DNA of 64,000 nt from Rouxiella sp. S1S-2 (GTDB lineage: Bacteria > Pseudomonadota > Gammaproteobacteria > Enterobacterales > Enterobacteriaceae): the NCBI RefSeq assembly GCF_009208105.1, contig NZ_WFKL01000001.1, positions 3,348,001 to 3,412,000 on the forward strand. The letters run 5' to 3'. Below are positions 33,564 through 43,284 of the stretch, piece after piece (position 1 is the stretch's first letter; each line of letters opens with the position of its first letter). Both the position numbers and the translations under genes were made by a program. The notes under the pieces were generated by a model. That model made no database searches. It had not been told where the DNA came from and saw only the letters and a program-made list of their open reading frames with translations.

Positions 33564-35211
33564 TGACGGCGTTATTATCAGCAAACAGCCAGGGCGCTCG
33601 AGCACGACGTTTTTGCTCCTGATACAGCGGATCGGCTGCGGGAATACTGTCGATTAGCGAGCGGGTATAATCGCTGGCCGGTCGTGAGAAAAGCTCAAAT
33701 ACCCTTCCCTGCTCCACTACAGCACCGTTTTTTAACACCAGCGCCGACTGACAAAGACTGCGCACCACCGCCAGGTCATGGCTGATAAACAAGCAGGCAA
33801 ATTGATACTCCTTTTGCAAATTCCTTAACAACGCAAGGATGCTTTCCTGGATTGACACATCCAGCGCGGAGGTCGGCTCGTCGGCAATCAGCAACTGTGG
33901 ATTAAGCGCAATCGCACGCGCGATGGCAATTCGCTGACATTGGCCGCCAGAAAGCTCGTAGGGATATTTTTGATGCCATTCTGCAGGCAAGCCAACCTGA
34001 TCAATCAGTGACTTAACTCGCTTCAAAATTTGGCTGTCATTCATGGCACTGTGAGTCTGTAAAGGTTCAGCGACCGATTGCCCCAGCGTCATCCTCGGGT
34101 TTAACGAACTTAACGGGTTCTGGAAAATAGCCCCGATGCGCGATTTAATGCTTTTACTGCGCGGCTGATAAATAGGTTCTCCCGCCAGAGTCAGGGTGCC
34201 ACGGTCTGGTTTTATCACCCCGAGCAGGCTACGCCCGAGCGTGGTTTTACCCGATCCAGACTCTCCCAACAGGCCAAGAAACTCGCCCTTGCCGACGCTG
34301 AAAGAGACACCGTTGACAATGGTATGTTTCTTTCCAAAACCTGATGAATAGCTTATGTGCACATCATCGACCTGCAAAAGCGGAGTGAAATTTTCCTTTA
34401 CCGCGGTTAGCGCGGAGTGAGAGGACGGAATGGCCGCCAACAGCTGCCGCGTATAGGCATTCTCCGGGGTGTGGAACAGCGTTTTGGCCGCGCTGTTTTC
34501 GACTATTTTCCCCTGACGCATCACTATCACTCGCTGGGCAATATCGGCCACCACACCCATATCGTGGGTGATGAGCAGCAGCGCCATACCAAACTGCTGA
34601 TTGAGGCTAAACAGCAAGTCGAGTATCTCTTGCTGGGTGGTCACATCAAGCGCGGTGGTAGGCTCATCGGCAATCAATATTTTCGGTCGTCCGGCCAGCG
34701 CCATGGCAATCATAATGCGCTGTATCTGCCCACCCGAGAACTGGTGGGGAAAATTCTTCAGACGTTTCTCCGGCTGCACAATGCCTACCTGTGACAACAG
34801 TGCTACGGCGCGGGATTTGCGCTGCCTGGCGTTAAGGTGCGGCTCACACAGGGCGATAGATTCATCCAGCTGTTTGCCTATCGAGAACACGGGGTCGAGT
34901 GAGGAACTGGGGTCCTGAAATATCATGGCGATTTCCCGCCCTCTGAGGGCGGAAAGTTGTGCATGATTTAAGTCGAGCAGATCGACCCCTTGAAAGAGGA
35001 TCTTTCCGCTAATGTCGGCATTCGCTGGCAGCAGGCCCGGAATGGCCTGCGCGATGGCTGACTTTCCGGCACCCGATTCGCCAATCACCGCAACAATTTC
35101 ACCGGCGTTCAGACTCAGGCTAACCTGATTAACCGCCGTCACCTCACCGCCGTATCCGCGATAGCGCACGGACAGCCCCTTAATACTCAACAGTGGCGGG
35201 TTAGCGGGCAT
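33553..35211 (-). CDS. Peptide ABC transporter, fused dual ATPase
   Basis: A 552-residue protein with two complete ABC domains of the DppD/DppF (GsiA-like) type. Walker A GESGAGKS at about 44 and GESGSGKT in the second half; signatures FSGGQIQR and LSGGQCQR; Walker B ILIADEPT and LLIADEPT. Each half ends with the oligopeptide-transporter C-terminal extension. It energises the two permeases encoded upstream. The gene overlaps the M20 peptidase stop by 11 bp and is the last of a five-gene operon. Confidence 0.9.
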   Translation of the reverse strand: MPANPPLLSIKGLSVRYRGYGGEVTAVNQVSLSLNAGEIVAVIGESGAGKSAIAQAIPGLLPANADISGKILFQGVDLLDLNHAQLSALRGREIAMIFQDPSSSLDPVFSIGKQLDESIALCEPHLNARQRKSRAVALLSQVGIVQPEKRLKNFPHQFSGGQIQRIMIAMALAGRPKILIADEPTTALDVTTQQEILDLLFSLNQQFGMALLLITHDMGVVADIAQRVIVMRQGKIVENSAAKTLFHTPENAYTRQLLAAIPSSHSALTAVKENFTPLLQVDDVHISYSSGFGKKHTIVNGVSFSVGKGEFLGLLGESGSGKTTLGRSLLGVIKPDRGTLTLAGEPIYQPRSKSIKSRIGAIFQNPLSSLNPRMTLGQSVAEPLQTHSAMNDSQILKRVKSLIDQVGLPAEWHQKYPYELSGGQCQRIAIARAIALNPQLLIADEPTSALDVSIQESILALLRNLQKEYQFACLFISHDLAVVRSLCQSALVLKNGAVVEQGRVFELFSRPASDYTRSLIDSIPAADPLYQEQKRRARAPWLFADNNAVTMR

Positions 35212-36742
35212 GCGTGATAAGCCCCTGCTCCAGCCAGCTGTCTAATCGAGGAATAGCAATGGCGTAAACTTTAAACGCCCTTTTTAGATTCTCGATAGAA
35301 ACAAACTCATCGGGACCATGCGGAGATCCATGTCCGGCGGGGATAAAATCAGGTCGAACAGAAACGCTTTCACCGTTAAACGACAGCGCCGGATTACGCC
35401 CAAAGCCGGGGCCAAAGGTGATGGAGTCTGGCAGCACGCGGGCGTGTGTGCCGCCGCCCATGGTATAAGGCTCGGTTTTAGTGCCTGCAATTGAATCAAA
35501 GGTTTGCTGCAGGCGCTGCACCAGCAGGCTATTTTTATCGACGTGCATCGGCGAGTCATCGCGCAATACCGTTAGGTCACCCTTTATCGGTTCAATCGCC
35601 CGTTCCAACGCGGCAAACAGCGCCGCCTTGTCGGTGGATATTGGGTAGCGAATATCAAAATAGACCTCAACACCATGCTCACCCGGAATAATCAATCCGC
35701 CATTCAGCGTAAGCTTGCCGGTTTGCTGGTCCTCAAAGGCGATGCCTGCGCCCTCACCCCAGGGGTCTTCAAGCAGTTGGGCAATCAGTTTAGCGGCCGC
35801 AAGGTCGGCATCGGCAAGCAAGCCTGCGGCAACCGCGGCGTTAAGCAGCAGCGGTATGGCATTTTGGGTGTTTTCAGGGAAAGCCGCGTGCCCAGATTTA
35901 CCGTGCGAGACCAGCAGAACATCGCTGCCATCAAGGCTTACCGAAACTTTATCTCGCAACGCGACAGGGAGGCCTGCAATGGCGGTTTCAATTTTCGAAA
36001 GCGCTGTGTCGGCAAAACGCAGCGTCGCGCTGGCCGGAACCGCATTTTCCGCCACGCCCGCCGAGAGTCGCGTTAACAGCGGACCGGTTGGAATATGCAG
36101 AATAAGATTCAGGCCACCTTTTTGCGCATAGTTGACCGGAAAGCCGCCGTCGGTAATCACTGAAAAGCGCGGAACCGGTCCATTTTCGGCAATATATTTA
36201 ATATCGCCCATGCCAATTTCTTCCGCCCCGCCATAAATAATGCGCAGTTTATGATGCAGTGAGACGCCCAAGTCACGGAAAGCGCGCAGCAGGTAGAGGT
36301 CCAACAGCGCCGGGCCTTTGTTATCCGATGCGCCACGCCCAATCACGAACCCCTCTTTGTGAAAAGGCTCGAAAGGAGCAAAGGTCCAGTTGTCGCCGGG
36401 CGGAACCACGTCGAGGTGTGAGATTAACCCCAGGTCTTGCGTATCGGTACGATTATCAGAAAGCACAGAAATGGCATATCCCTGATGCTCTTCGGTGGCA
36501 AAGCCGAGTTTTTCCGCTTGTGCTTTGACATGCTGAAAAACGTTGTGCACTTCGATGCCAAAGGGCTTGCCGTCCTGCGCTAATTTCTCGTCGGCAATGC
36601 TCGGATAAGCCACCCACTTAAGCAGGTCCTGAATAAATTCTTCACGATGTTGCTCAAACCAGTGCTCAATTTTTTCCGAAAAAATCTTTTCCTCTGCGGA
36701 TAACTTTCCGGTAAAGCCGTTTTCTTGAAGTGATTGACTCAT
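35201..36742 (-). CDS. M20 family metallopeptidase
   Basis: A 513-residue di-zinc peptidase (M20, PepV/ArgE-like). Visible ligands: His in SHLDVVPPG, bridging Asp in GRGASDNKGP, the Glu-Glu pair in YGGAEEIG, Asp in VITDGGFP and the C-terminal His in PAGHGSPHGPDEF. It has no signal peptide, so it would cleave imported dipeptides or N-acyl amino acids in the cytoplasm. AGGAGA precedes the ATG. Its place between permease and ATPase genes ties it to the importer. Confidence 0.88.
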   Translation of the reverse strand: MSQSLQENGFTGKLSAEEKIFSEKIEHWFEQHREEFIQDLLKWVAYPSIADEKLAQDGKPFGIEVHNVFQHVKAQAEKLGFATEEHQGYAISVLSDNRTDTQDLGLISHLDVVPPGDNWTFAPFEPFHKEGFVIGRGASDNKGPALLDLYLLRAFRDLGVSLHHKLRIIYGGAEEIGMGDIKYIAENGPVPRFSVITDGGFPVNYAQKGGLNLILHIPTGPLLTRLSAGVAENAVPASATLRFADTALSKIETAIAGLPVALRDKVSVSLDGSDVLLVSHGKSGHAAFPENTQNAIPLLLNAAVAAGLLADADLAAAKLIAQLLEDPWGEGAGIAFEDQQTGKLTLNGGLIIPGEHGVEVYFDIRYPISTDKAALFAALERAIEPIKGDLTVLRDDSPMHVDKNSLLVQRLQQTFDSIAGTKTEPYTMGGGTHARVLPDSITFGPGFGRNPALSFNGESVSVRPDFIPAGHGSPHGPDEFVSIENLKRAFKVYAIAIPRLDSWLEQGLITHAR

Positions 36743-36769
36743 ACGTCTCTCCTGTAGAGATAGTTTCAG

Positions 36770-37663
36770 CTAGGTAAGGTGGATATCTTTAATCGGCACT
36801 GCCGGTCGGGGGTTTAGCACTCTTGAAAGTCCCTCACCGATAAAATTGATGGCTAATACCATCAGCACAATCGTCAGTCCTGGCGGGACCCACAGCCACC
36901 ATTCGTAGTCAATAACCCTGATACTCTGCGCCGCCGAAAGCATATTTCCCCACGAGGGTTGCGGCTGCTTAACGCCCAGTCCGATAAAACTCAGCGCGGC
37001 TTCGGCCAGAATGGCATTCGCGACCGCCAGCGTGAGATTAACGATTATCGGCGCATAGGCATTCCTCAGCAGATGCCGATAAACGACAGTAAAACTGTTA
37101 ACCCCCATCGACTTGGCGGCCTGAACATAGCCACTTTCTCTAAGCGAAAGTAACTCTGCTCGCACCAGTCGGGCTATTCCGGTCCAGTGAAGCACACCAA
37201 TGATTAAAATAACGTTCCATGAGCTTGCGCCAAGGATAGCGGCGAGCGTAATCGCCATCGCGTAGAAGGGAAAACACATAATAATATCGGTGGCGCGCAT
37301 AATAAGCATATCGGCAATACCGCTTTTATAACCGGCAATACTGCCCAGTAAAATGCCGAGCACGGCCTGAAAAAATACCGCTGCCAGCGCCACCATGATG
37401 GAAACTCGTCCGCCATACAGCAGCCTTGCCAATACGTCGCGGCCAATTTCATCCGTGCCCAACCAATGTTCACCGTTTGGCGGTGCCTCAATACCGTATA
37501 AATCCATTTCGTCGGGGCTGTGGGCGGTAAGCCAAGGCGCAAATACCGCCAAAACAGCCAGAATAACCAGCAAGGTTATGCCACTCACAAAATACTTGTC
37601 TTTAAACAGCGGGTGTAATCGAGACTTCTGCCGACGGGCGAGGGTTTCATTTTCGAGCATCAT
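36770..37663 (-). CDS. Peptide ABC transporter permease (DppC type)
   Basis: A 297-residue inner-membrane permease of the DppC/OppC family with six segments and an N-terminal hydrophilic stretch with HWLGTDEIGRDVLARLLYGGR typical of the subfamily (here only its GTDEIGRD core is diagnostic). The EAA loop lies around EAALSFIGLGVKQPQPSWG. It overlaps the DppB-type gene by 4 bp. Confidence 0.88.
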   Translation of the reverse strand: MMLENETLARRQKSRLHPLFKDKYFVSGITLLVILAVLAVFAPWLTAHSPDEMDLYGIEAPPNGEHWLGTDEIGRDVLARLLYGGRVSIMVALAAVFFQAVLGILLGSIAGYKSGIADMLIMRATDIIMCFPFYAMAITLAAILGASSWNVILIIGVLHWTGIARLVRAELLSLRESGYVQAAKSMGVNSFTVVYRHLLRNAYAPIIVNLTLAVANAILAEAALSFIGLGVKQPQPSWGNMLSAAQSIRVIDYEWWLWVPPGLTIVLMVLAINFIGEGLSRVLNPRPAVPIKDIHLT

Positions 37664-38625
37664 GGTGTCAACCTCACTCGTGGATCGGCGAGTGCATAAA
37701 GAATGTCGGCGATAATATTAATTGCCAGGGTAATAACGGCCAAAAACAGCACTACGCCCATCAATAACGGGTAGTCACGTGCCTGAATAGCGTCAAAGCT
37801 CAAGCGCCCAATGCCCGGCCAATTAAAGATAATTTCAGTCAACAGCGTTGATGAGAGCAGCGCGGGGATCTCCATGCCGATCATTGTTATGAGTGGCTTG
37901 GCGGCATTTTTCAGCAAGTGAGGGAAAATCACGCCTGACCTTTTCATCCCTTTGGCAAACAACGCCCTGATGAAATGTTGACGGGTTAGCTCGCTAATGC
38001 TGGCGCGCAAATAGCGGCTAAATATCGCGATATTGCCTACTGCCAGGGTCACTGCGGGCAAAACAAGATGTTTGCCAACGTCAATCACTCTGTCGATACC
38101 GGTGTCATTACTGCCCAGCGTGGAGACCCCCGAGACCGGAAACCAGTGCAGATTCATGGCAAAGACCTTCACCAACAATATAGCGATGAAAAAGACCGGG
38201 ATGGATACGATAATAAAAGACAACAGTGAGACGCTGATATCTGCGTAAGAACCCCGTCGCAGGCCGAGATAAATTCCGAGCGGTAAAGCAATCAGCAGGG
38301 TAATAAAAAGCGAACTGCCCGCCAGAAGCAGCGTATTTAACACTCTTTCATTGATAAGCGTTAATACCGGTGCACCACTGTGCAGCGAATAACCCAAGTC
38401 GCCAAATATCGCACGTGAAGCCCAGCGCAAATATTGAATCCCGACGGGGTCAAGATAACCGGCCTGACGCAGCATTTCCTGCTTTTGCTCGGGCGTGGTT
38501 TCGGGTGAAATCATGCCAACAAGTGGATCGCCGGGCTGCAATTTTATTAAGAAGAATACCACCAGCGAGATGCCAATCAGCACCGGTATGGAAATAAGTA
38601 TTCTGCGTAAAATAACCCTTATCAT
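37660..38625 (-). CDS. Peptide ABC transporter permease (DppB type)
   Basis: About 321 residues from the ATG at 38625 (MIRVILRRIL, GGGA 6 nt upstream). DppB/OppB permease with six membrane segments, the LQPGDPL motif after the first and the EAA region near TEIIFNWPGIGRL. It follows the binding-protein gene by 70 bp. Confidence 0.88.
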   Translation of the reverse strand: MIRVILRRILISIPVLIGISLVVFFLIKLQPGDPLVGMISPETTPEQKQEMLRQAGYLDPVGIQYLRWASRAIFGDLGYSLHSGAPVLTLINERVLNTLLLAGSSLFITLLIALPLGIYLGLRRGSYADISVSLLSFIIVSIPVFFIAILLVKVFAMNLHWFPVSGVSTLGSNDTGIDRVIDVGKHLVLPAVTLAVGNIAIFSRYLRASISELTRQHFIRALFAKGMKRSGVIFPHLLKNAAKPLITMIGMEIPALLSSTLLTEIIFNWPGIGRLSFDAIQARDYPLLMGVVLFLAVITLAINIIADILYALADPRVRLTP

Positions 38626-38695
38626 AAAATTCCCGAAATAGAGTGAACGGGTTTTATAGCCAGTCTGCACTATAAAACCCTGTACTGTGAATGGG

Positions 38696-40291
38696 TTACT
38701 GTTTAACGGTCCAGTTAGTTACATCGGCGAAAGGTTCATACGGATAAGAGTGATAATGCGTCACCCTTTTGCTCAACGCATACCCCTGATTGGGAATGTA
38801 GAGCCAGACGTGAGGCACTTCTTCATTGACGGCCTTTAGCCAATCGCCAATATGGGTCTTAAGCTTGTCAGGGTCGATAGTGGCGTTAAACTGATTGGCA
38901 TCGCCGTCTAACTGCGGCGTGGAAAATCTTTCCCACCAGAAGTTATTATCATATTGCCCGGGCCGGAAAGTTCCGCCCATCAATACGCCGTCATAGCGCT
39001 TATTCTTGTCCTGCAAAATGGAGAGCGTTGCGTTAAAGTCGGCGACGTTAAGCACGACATTAATACCTATTTTTTTCAGGTTTTGCTGAATAATAGGTGC
39101 TGTCAGTTCACGGGTTCTATTACCCGTCGGATAGTTAAGGGTAAAGATAAAATCCTTGCCGTCCTTATCAACAAAACCGTCACCATTAGTGTCGGACCAC
39201 CCTGCTTCTTTTAATAGCGCCTTGGCCTTTTCAGGATTGTAGGCGTAATTATTGAGGTCTTTAGGATAGTAAGGGCTGTGCGGATTATCTTTAGTGTTAA
39301 ACAGTTCGCCGTGTCCGTACAAAAGCTTATCGACAATTGCCTGGCGGTCGATGCCATAGACCAACGCCTGTCTAACCCGCCGGTCAGCCAGATTTTTATT
39401 GCGCGTGTCGAGCGATAAATACTGCGCCCCGACGCCCGGTTGTTCAACAATTTGAATACCGGCATTTTTATAAGTTTGTAAATCACGACCGTTCCAGGAC
39501 GAAAGCTCGGCAATATCAACGTCGCCGTTAATCAGTTCATTTTGAACCGTCTGCGCATTGGATATTTTAAAAATCAGCGTCTTGGTTTTAGGTTCACCGC
39601 CGAAGTAGTCTTCGTTTCGTTCAAGTTTGACGTACTGGTCGGGTAAAAATTCCACAAACTTGTAAGGTCCAGTGCCGACCGGTTTTCGCAGCAACTCGGT
39701 CGCTTTGTTCCACTCTTTGACTGGCACCTTGCTCCAAATATGTTCGGCCAGTACTGGACGATCGGCAAAATGGGAGAACGCAGCAGCATACGGCGCATTG
39801 AAGGTAAAACTGATAGTTTGCGGGTCGATGACCTTGATACCCGCCAGTGTTGACGTCTTACCGGCGTGATAATCCTCATATCCCACCAGGTGTTTCACAA
39901 AATCAGGCGTGTCTTTAGGGAATCCGCCATCGGCTTCGGTGGCATAAGTGAAATAGACATCGTTGGTGGTGAAGGCAACGCCATCGTGCCATTTTACACC
40001 CGGCCTTAAATGCAGCGTCAGCGTTTTACCGTCATTGGAATAATCGTATTTTTCTGCCAACGACGGTTTGGGATTTTGATTTTCATCAAGCGTAAAAAGA
40101 CGGCCGAAAACGGTAAATATGATGGCGCGATCATAATCAGTGAAATAAAGAGTAGGATGGAAAGTTCCGCTTGGATTACTCCAGATAGCGTAGCGGATAA
40201 TACTGTTACTGTTATTATTTTCTGCCGCCGTGACGTTGAACATCGTCAGACTCATGGCAGCAAAAAAGATTGCCTTTGATAATACTTTCAT
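38696..40291 (-). CDS. Peptide ABC transporter substrate-binding protein
   Basis: A 531-residue family-5 extracellular solute-binding protein (DppA/OppA/NikA fold) with a Sec signal peptide (cleavage near VTAAEN). It would capture a peptide or other ligand in the periplasm. GGGG lies 6 nt before the ATG. It is first in a five-gene operon with two permeases, the M20 peptidase and the dual ATPase. The promoter should lie in the ~316 bp before the divergent LysE gene. Confidence 0.9.
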   Translation of the reverse strand: MKVLSKAIFFAAMSLTMFNVTAAENNNSNSIIRYAIWSNPSGTFHPTLYFTDYDRAIIFTVFGRLFTLDENQNPKPSLAEKYDYSNDGKTLTLHLRPGVKWHDGVAFTTNDVYFTYATEADGGFPKDTPDFVKHLVGYEDYHAGKTSTLAGIKVIDPQTISFTFNAPYAAAFSHFADRPVLAEHIWSKVPVKEWNKATELLRKPVGTGPYKFVEFLPDQYVKLERNEDYFGGEPKTKTLIFKISNAQTVQNELINGDVDIAELSSWNGRDLQTYKNAGIQIVEQPGVGAQYLSLDTRNKNLADRRVRQALVYGIDRQAIVDKLLYGHGELFNTKDNPHSPYYPKDLNNYAYNPEKAKALLKEAGWSDTNGDGFVDKDGKDFIFTLNYPTGNRTRELTAPIIQQNLKKIGINVVLNVADFNATLSILQDKNKRYDGVLMGGTFRPGQYDNNFWWERFSTPQLDGDANQFNATIDPDKLKTHIGDWLKAVNEEVPHVWLYIPNQGYALSKRVTHYHSYPYEPFADVTNWTVKQ

Positions 40292-40607
40292 TACTACCCC
40301 AGATAAAGTTGCAATAATTCAGTCCGCCAATGATATTTTCGGCGATAAAAGTAAAACGGAGAATCGGTGACAACGCACTAATTTTTAACAAAATTAAGGG
40401 CTGACCGAGGGTTATGCAAATACTTTAAATGGTAATGCTTATCTAATAATCAAATCAGTGAGGCTCAGCGCTTTATGGCCGCGATCCACTGCACGAAATA
40501 AAGTAATGCGTTATCTGTACTGCAAAAAATAAAGGGATTCTGTACCTTAAAATCTGCCCGATGTCTCAAGTATGATGACTTCATACTTCTTAGATACTGG
40601 GATGATC

Positions 40608-41237
40608 ATGACAGGCCTTTCAGCTTTTCTGGCAGGGATGCTGGTATATATCGTCGGAACGGCAACGCCGGGACCGGGAAATCTTTCTATTGCCAATGCC
40701 GCCATGAACTATGGACGAAGAGCAGGGTTTACCCTCGCCGCGGGCGTTATTTCCGGTTCGCTGTGTTGGGGGACAATGACCGGTTTCGGCATGTCGGCGC
40801 TGCTGACTTCATCAGGCAAATTTATTTTCTGGCTAAAAATCGCCGGTGCCTGTTATCTGCTGTGGCTGGGTTGCAAAGCCGTCAGAAGCGCCGTTGCTAA
40901 TAAACCTGCATCGGCAAGAAAGCCGCAGACTTCGCCGACTTCAACGCTGGGATTTTATCTTCAAGGCTTGGGCATTCACCTGACCAATCCCAAAGCCGTA
41001 CTGACCTGGTTTACGGTAACCAGCGTCGGCATGAGCGCCGCCACGCCTTCATGGGGAGTATTCCTGCTGATTGGCAGCTGTGCGTTAACCGGTATGATAA
41101 TTTTTTGCCTCTACGCGCTAGCATTTTCGGCCCGCTCCGCCGAAGCCTTTTTCTTGCGCACGCGCCGCTATTTCGACCTTATCTGCGCCGGGTTTTATCT
41201 GCTCTTCGCCGGAGGATTTATTATTTCATTGTATTAA
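40608..41237 (+). CDS. LysE/RhtB family amino-acid exporter
   Basis: About 209 residues from the ATG at 40608 (GGGA 5 nt upstream); the frame is open further upstream. Polytopic with about six segments, and the family motif TPGPGNLSIANAAMNYGRRAG after the first segment (diagnostic core TPGPGN). RhtB-like exporters remove amino acids or derivatives from the cytoplasm. It ends 2 bp from the convergent DUF998 gene. The substrate is unknown, but a peptide importer with peptidase is divergent from it. Confidence 0.82.
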   Translation: MTGLSAFLAGMLVYIVGTATPGPGNLSIANAAMNYGRRAGFTLAAGVISGSLCWGTMTGFGMSALLTSSGKFIFWLKIAGACYLLWLGCKAVRSAVANKPASARKPQTSPTSTLGFYLQGLGIHLTNPKAVLTWFTVTSVGMSAATPSWGVFLLIGSCALTGMIIFCLYALAFSARSAEAFFLRTRRYFDLICAGFYLLFAGGFIISLY

Positions 41238-41239
41238 GC

Positions 41240-41848
41240 CTAGCGGCTTTTAATTAGTAAGCCCAGGCCGGTCAATATTTGCCACAGAGTAATGGGATAA
41301 ACCGAGGCGCGCTCTATAACGCCGATAGGAAAAATATTATAGGTAAGGGTGACCATACACAGCAGGCCAAGGCAGCCTAATATCAGGCTTAATGCGCCGT
41401 AACGGCGAAATCCCGCTCTGAAACACATCACGCAGCCGACGGTAATTAGACACAAATTACCGCCGGCGATGGCCATGACGGCACCGACCTGATGCGGTGT
41501 AACGCCGGTGCTTTCACCGCCGCTGTGAAACAGAGCAATCATCACGCCGCCCACGGCGTGAATTAATCCGGTGGCAATAAACACACCGCGCCCGATACCG
41601 TTAAAATTATGGCGCAGCAACCAGCAGGCGATGAAAAACAGTACACCCTCAATCGCAAATCCGCCGTTCATCAGGTCATGCAGTGGGGAACGAAGCGGGA
41701 TCCCGAGGTCGCTGATGTAGTTTTGACTGTATGAATAGTGTGGATTGGCCCAGCTCAGAGCGCTGAGTTTTTCTGCCAGCAAATATTGTAATCCGCCAAG
41801 GCTGAAGCACAGTGCACCCCATTTTTGCCAACCCGTATCACTTCGCAT
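41240..41848 (-). CDS. DUF998 membrane protein
   Basis: A 202-residue hydrophobic protein of the DUF998 family with about six membrane segments; the YSYSQNYISDLG motif near residues 37-50 is characteristic. Function unknown. It is 11 bp downstream of the MFS gene, so both are likely on one transcript. Confidence 0.75.
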   Translation of the reverse strand: MRSDTGWQKWGALCFSLGGLQYLLAEKLSALSWANPHYSYSQNYISDLGIPLRSPLHDLMNGGFAIEGVLFFIACWLLRHNFNGIGRGVFIATGLIHAVGGVMIALFHSGGESTGVTPHQVGAVMAIAGGNLCLITVGCVMCFRAGFRRYGALSLILGCLGLLCMVTLTYNIFPIGVIERASVYPITLWQILTGLGLLIKSR

Positions 41849-41859
41849 ACATTCTCCTA

Positions 41860-43110
41860 TCAGGCTACGCTTTCAACCCGCGGCGGGTCATTTTGCAACT
41901 GCTGACGACGGCGCAGGCCTGGGAACCACTTCATCCACAGCGCCACCACAACCAGAGTGCCTATCCCCCCCACCGCCGCGGCGGGAACGGCACCCAGCCA
42001 GGCAGCCAGCATGCCGGACTCGAATTCGCCAAGCTGGTTGGAAGTATTAATAAAGATTGAGTTTACCGCGCTAACGCGGCCGCGCATATCGTCCGGGGTA
42101 TCAAGCTGCACCAGCGCACCGCGAATTACCATACTTATCATGTCAAATCCGCCGAGAGCAAACAGCGCCAGCATTGATAACCACAGGGTACTCGACAGCG
42201 CAAACACCAGCGTAGCGACGCCAAAGCCGGCCACGGCGGCAAACATAATCATACCGACATTGCGAGTCAGCGCATGACGGCTGAGCCAGAATCCCACTAG
42301 CAGAGCACCTACCGCAGGCGCACCGCGCAGCAGGCCGAGGCCCCACGCACCGGTGTGCAAAATATCGTGAGCAAAAATCGGCAATAGCGCGGTGGCACCG
42401 CCGAGCAATACGGCAAACAGGTCGAGTGAGATAACCCCCAGCACGTCAGGGCGGTTGCGGATAAAGTGAATGCCGGCAAACAGCGTTTTGAAGGTAGCCG
42501 GCACGCGGCGAGGCAGCGCTTGTTCATATCGCAGGCGACTGACCATAAACACCGAGGTGAAATAAAGCACGGCGCAGACGCCATACACCACCTCAGCTCC
42601 GGCGATATACAGCACGCCGCCCAAGGCGGGACCCACCATACCTGCCGCCTGACCGGCAATGCTGTTGGCCGCCATCGCGCGCGGTAATATTGCCGGTGGC
42701 ACCAGCGCCGGAAGCATCGACAGTAAAGACGGCCCCTCCATGGCTTTAGCCGTTGAGTTGATAAACACCAACCCCAGCACGACCCATTCATCAACGTGAT
42801 GAGTGAAGGTCAGTACGGCCAGGCCAATAATGGCCAAGCCCTGCACACACTGCGCCAATACTACCACTCGTCGCCTGTCGAACTGATCGGCAATATGTCC
42901 GGCAACCAGCGCCAAAGATACTGAGGGCAAAAACTGCACCAGACCAATCAGGCCCAAGTCCAGAGCGCGGCCAGTCAAAGAGTAAATCTGCCAACTCACC
43001 ACGATGGTCAGCATCTGAAAACCAAAGCTTGAAGAGGCGCGTGCTATCCAAAAGGCGACAAAGGAGCGGTGCTGCAGTAGCGAATCCGGGTTAGCGGAAG
43101 GAGGAGGCAT
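41860..43110 (-). CDS. MFS exporter (EntS-like)
   Basis: About 416 residues from the ATG at 43110 (AGGGA 7 nt upstream), MFS with 12 predicted segments of the EntS/DHA3 group. Motif A appears as GHIADQFDRRRVV. This subfamily exports siderophores and macrolide-like drugs; no siderophore genes lie next to it, so a drug or metabolite exporter is as likely. Confidence 0.8.
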   Translation of the reverse strand: MPPPSANPDSLLQHRSFVAFWIARASSSFGFQMLTIVVSWQIYSLTGRALDLGLIGLVQFLPSVSLALVAGHIADQFDRRRVVVLAQCVQGLAIIGLAVLTFTHHVDEWVVLGLVFINSTAKAMEGPSLLSMLPALVPPAILPRAMAANSIAGQAAGMVGPALGGVLYIAGAEVVYGVCAVLYFTSVFMVSRLRYEQALPRRVPATFKTLFAGIHFIRNRPDVLGVISLDLFAVLLGGATALLPIFAHDILHTGAWGLGLLRGAPAVGALLVGFWLSRHALTRNVGMIMFAAVAGFGVATLVFALSSTLWLSMLALFALGGFDMISMVIRGALVQLDTPDDMRGRVSAVNSIFINTSNQLGEFESGMLAAWLGAVPAAAVGGIGTLVVVALWMKWFPGLRRRQQLQNDPPRVESVA

Positions 43111-43220
43111 GATGGATCCCTGAAAGAAAATAGTTCTATTGTTAATAGTTATTAGACGATGCAATAAATCATTTTTACCATAAAAAATTAACAAAACTAA
43201 AAAATATCAATTCTGATGGA

Positions 43221-43253
43221 TAAAAAAACCGCCGAGGCTAAAATTCGGCGGTT
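43221..43253 (-). terminator. Terminator of the monooxygenase/ABC operon
   Basis: On the minus strand AACCGCCGA, a 9-nt loop and TCGGCGGTT are followed by TTTTTT, 32 bp after the dual ATPase stop. Confidence 0.85.
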
Positions 43254-43284
43254 ATCTTGACTTGGTGCGTGCTGATGAAGGATC

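Noticed and set aside
40292..40607. CRISPR or repeat array in the AT-rich gap before lysE
   Set aside because: No regularly spaced repeat was seen here or anywhere else in the window.
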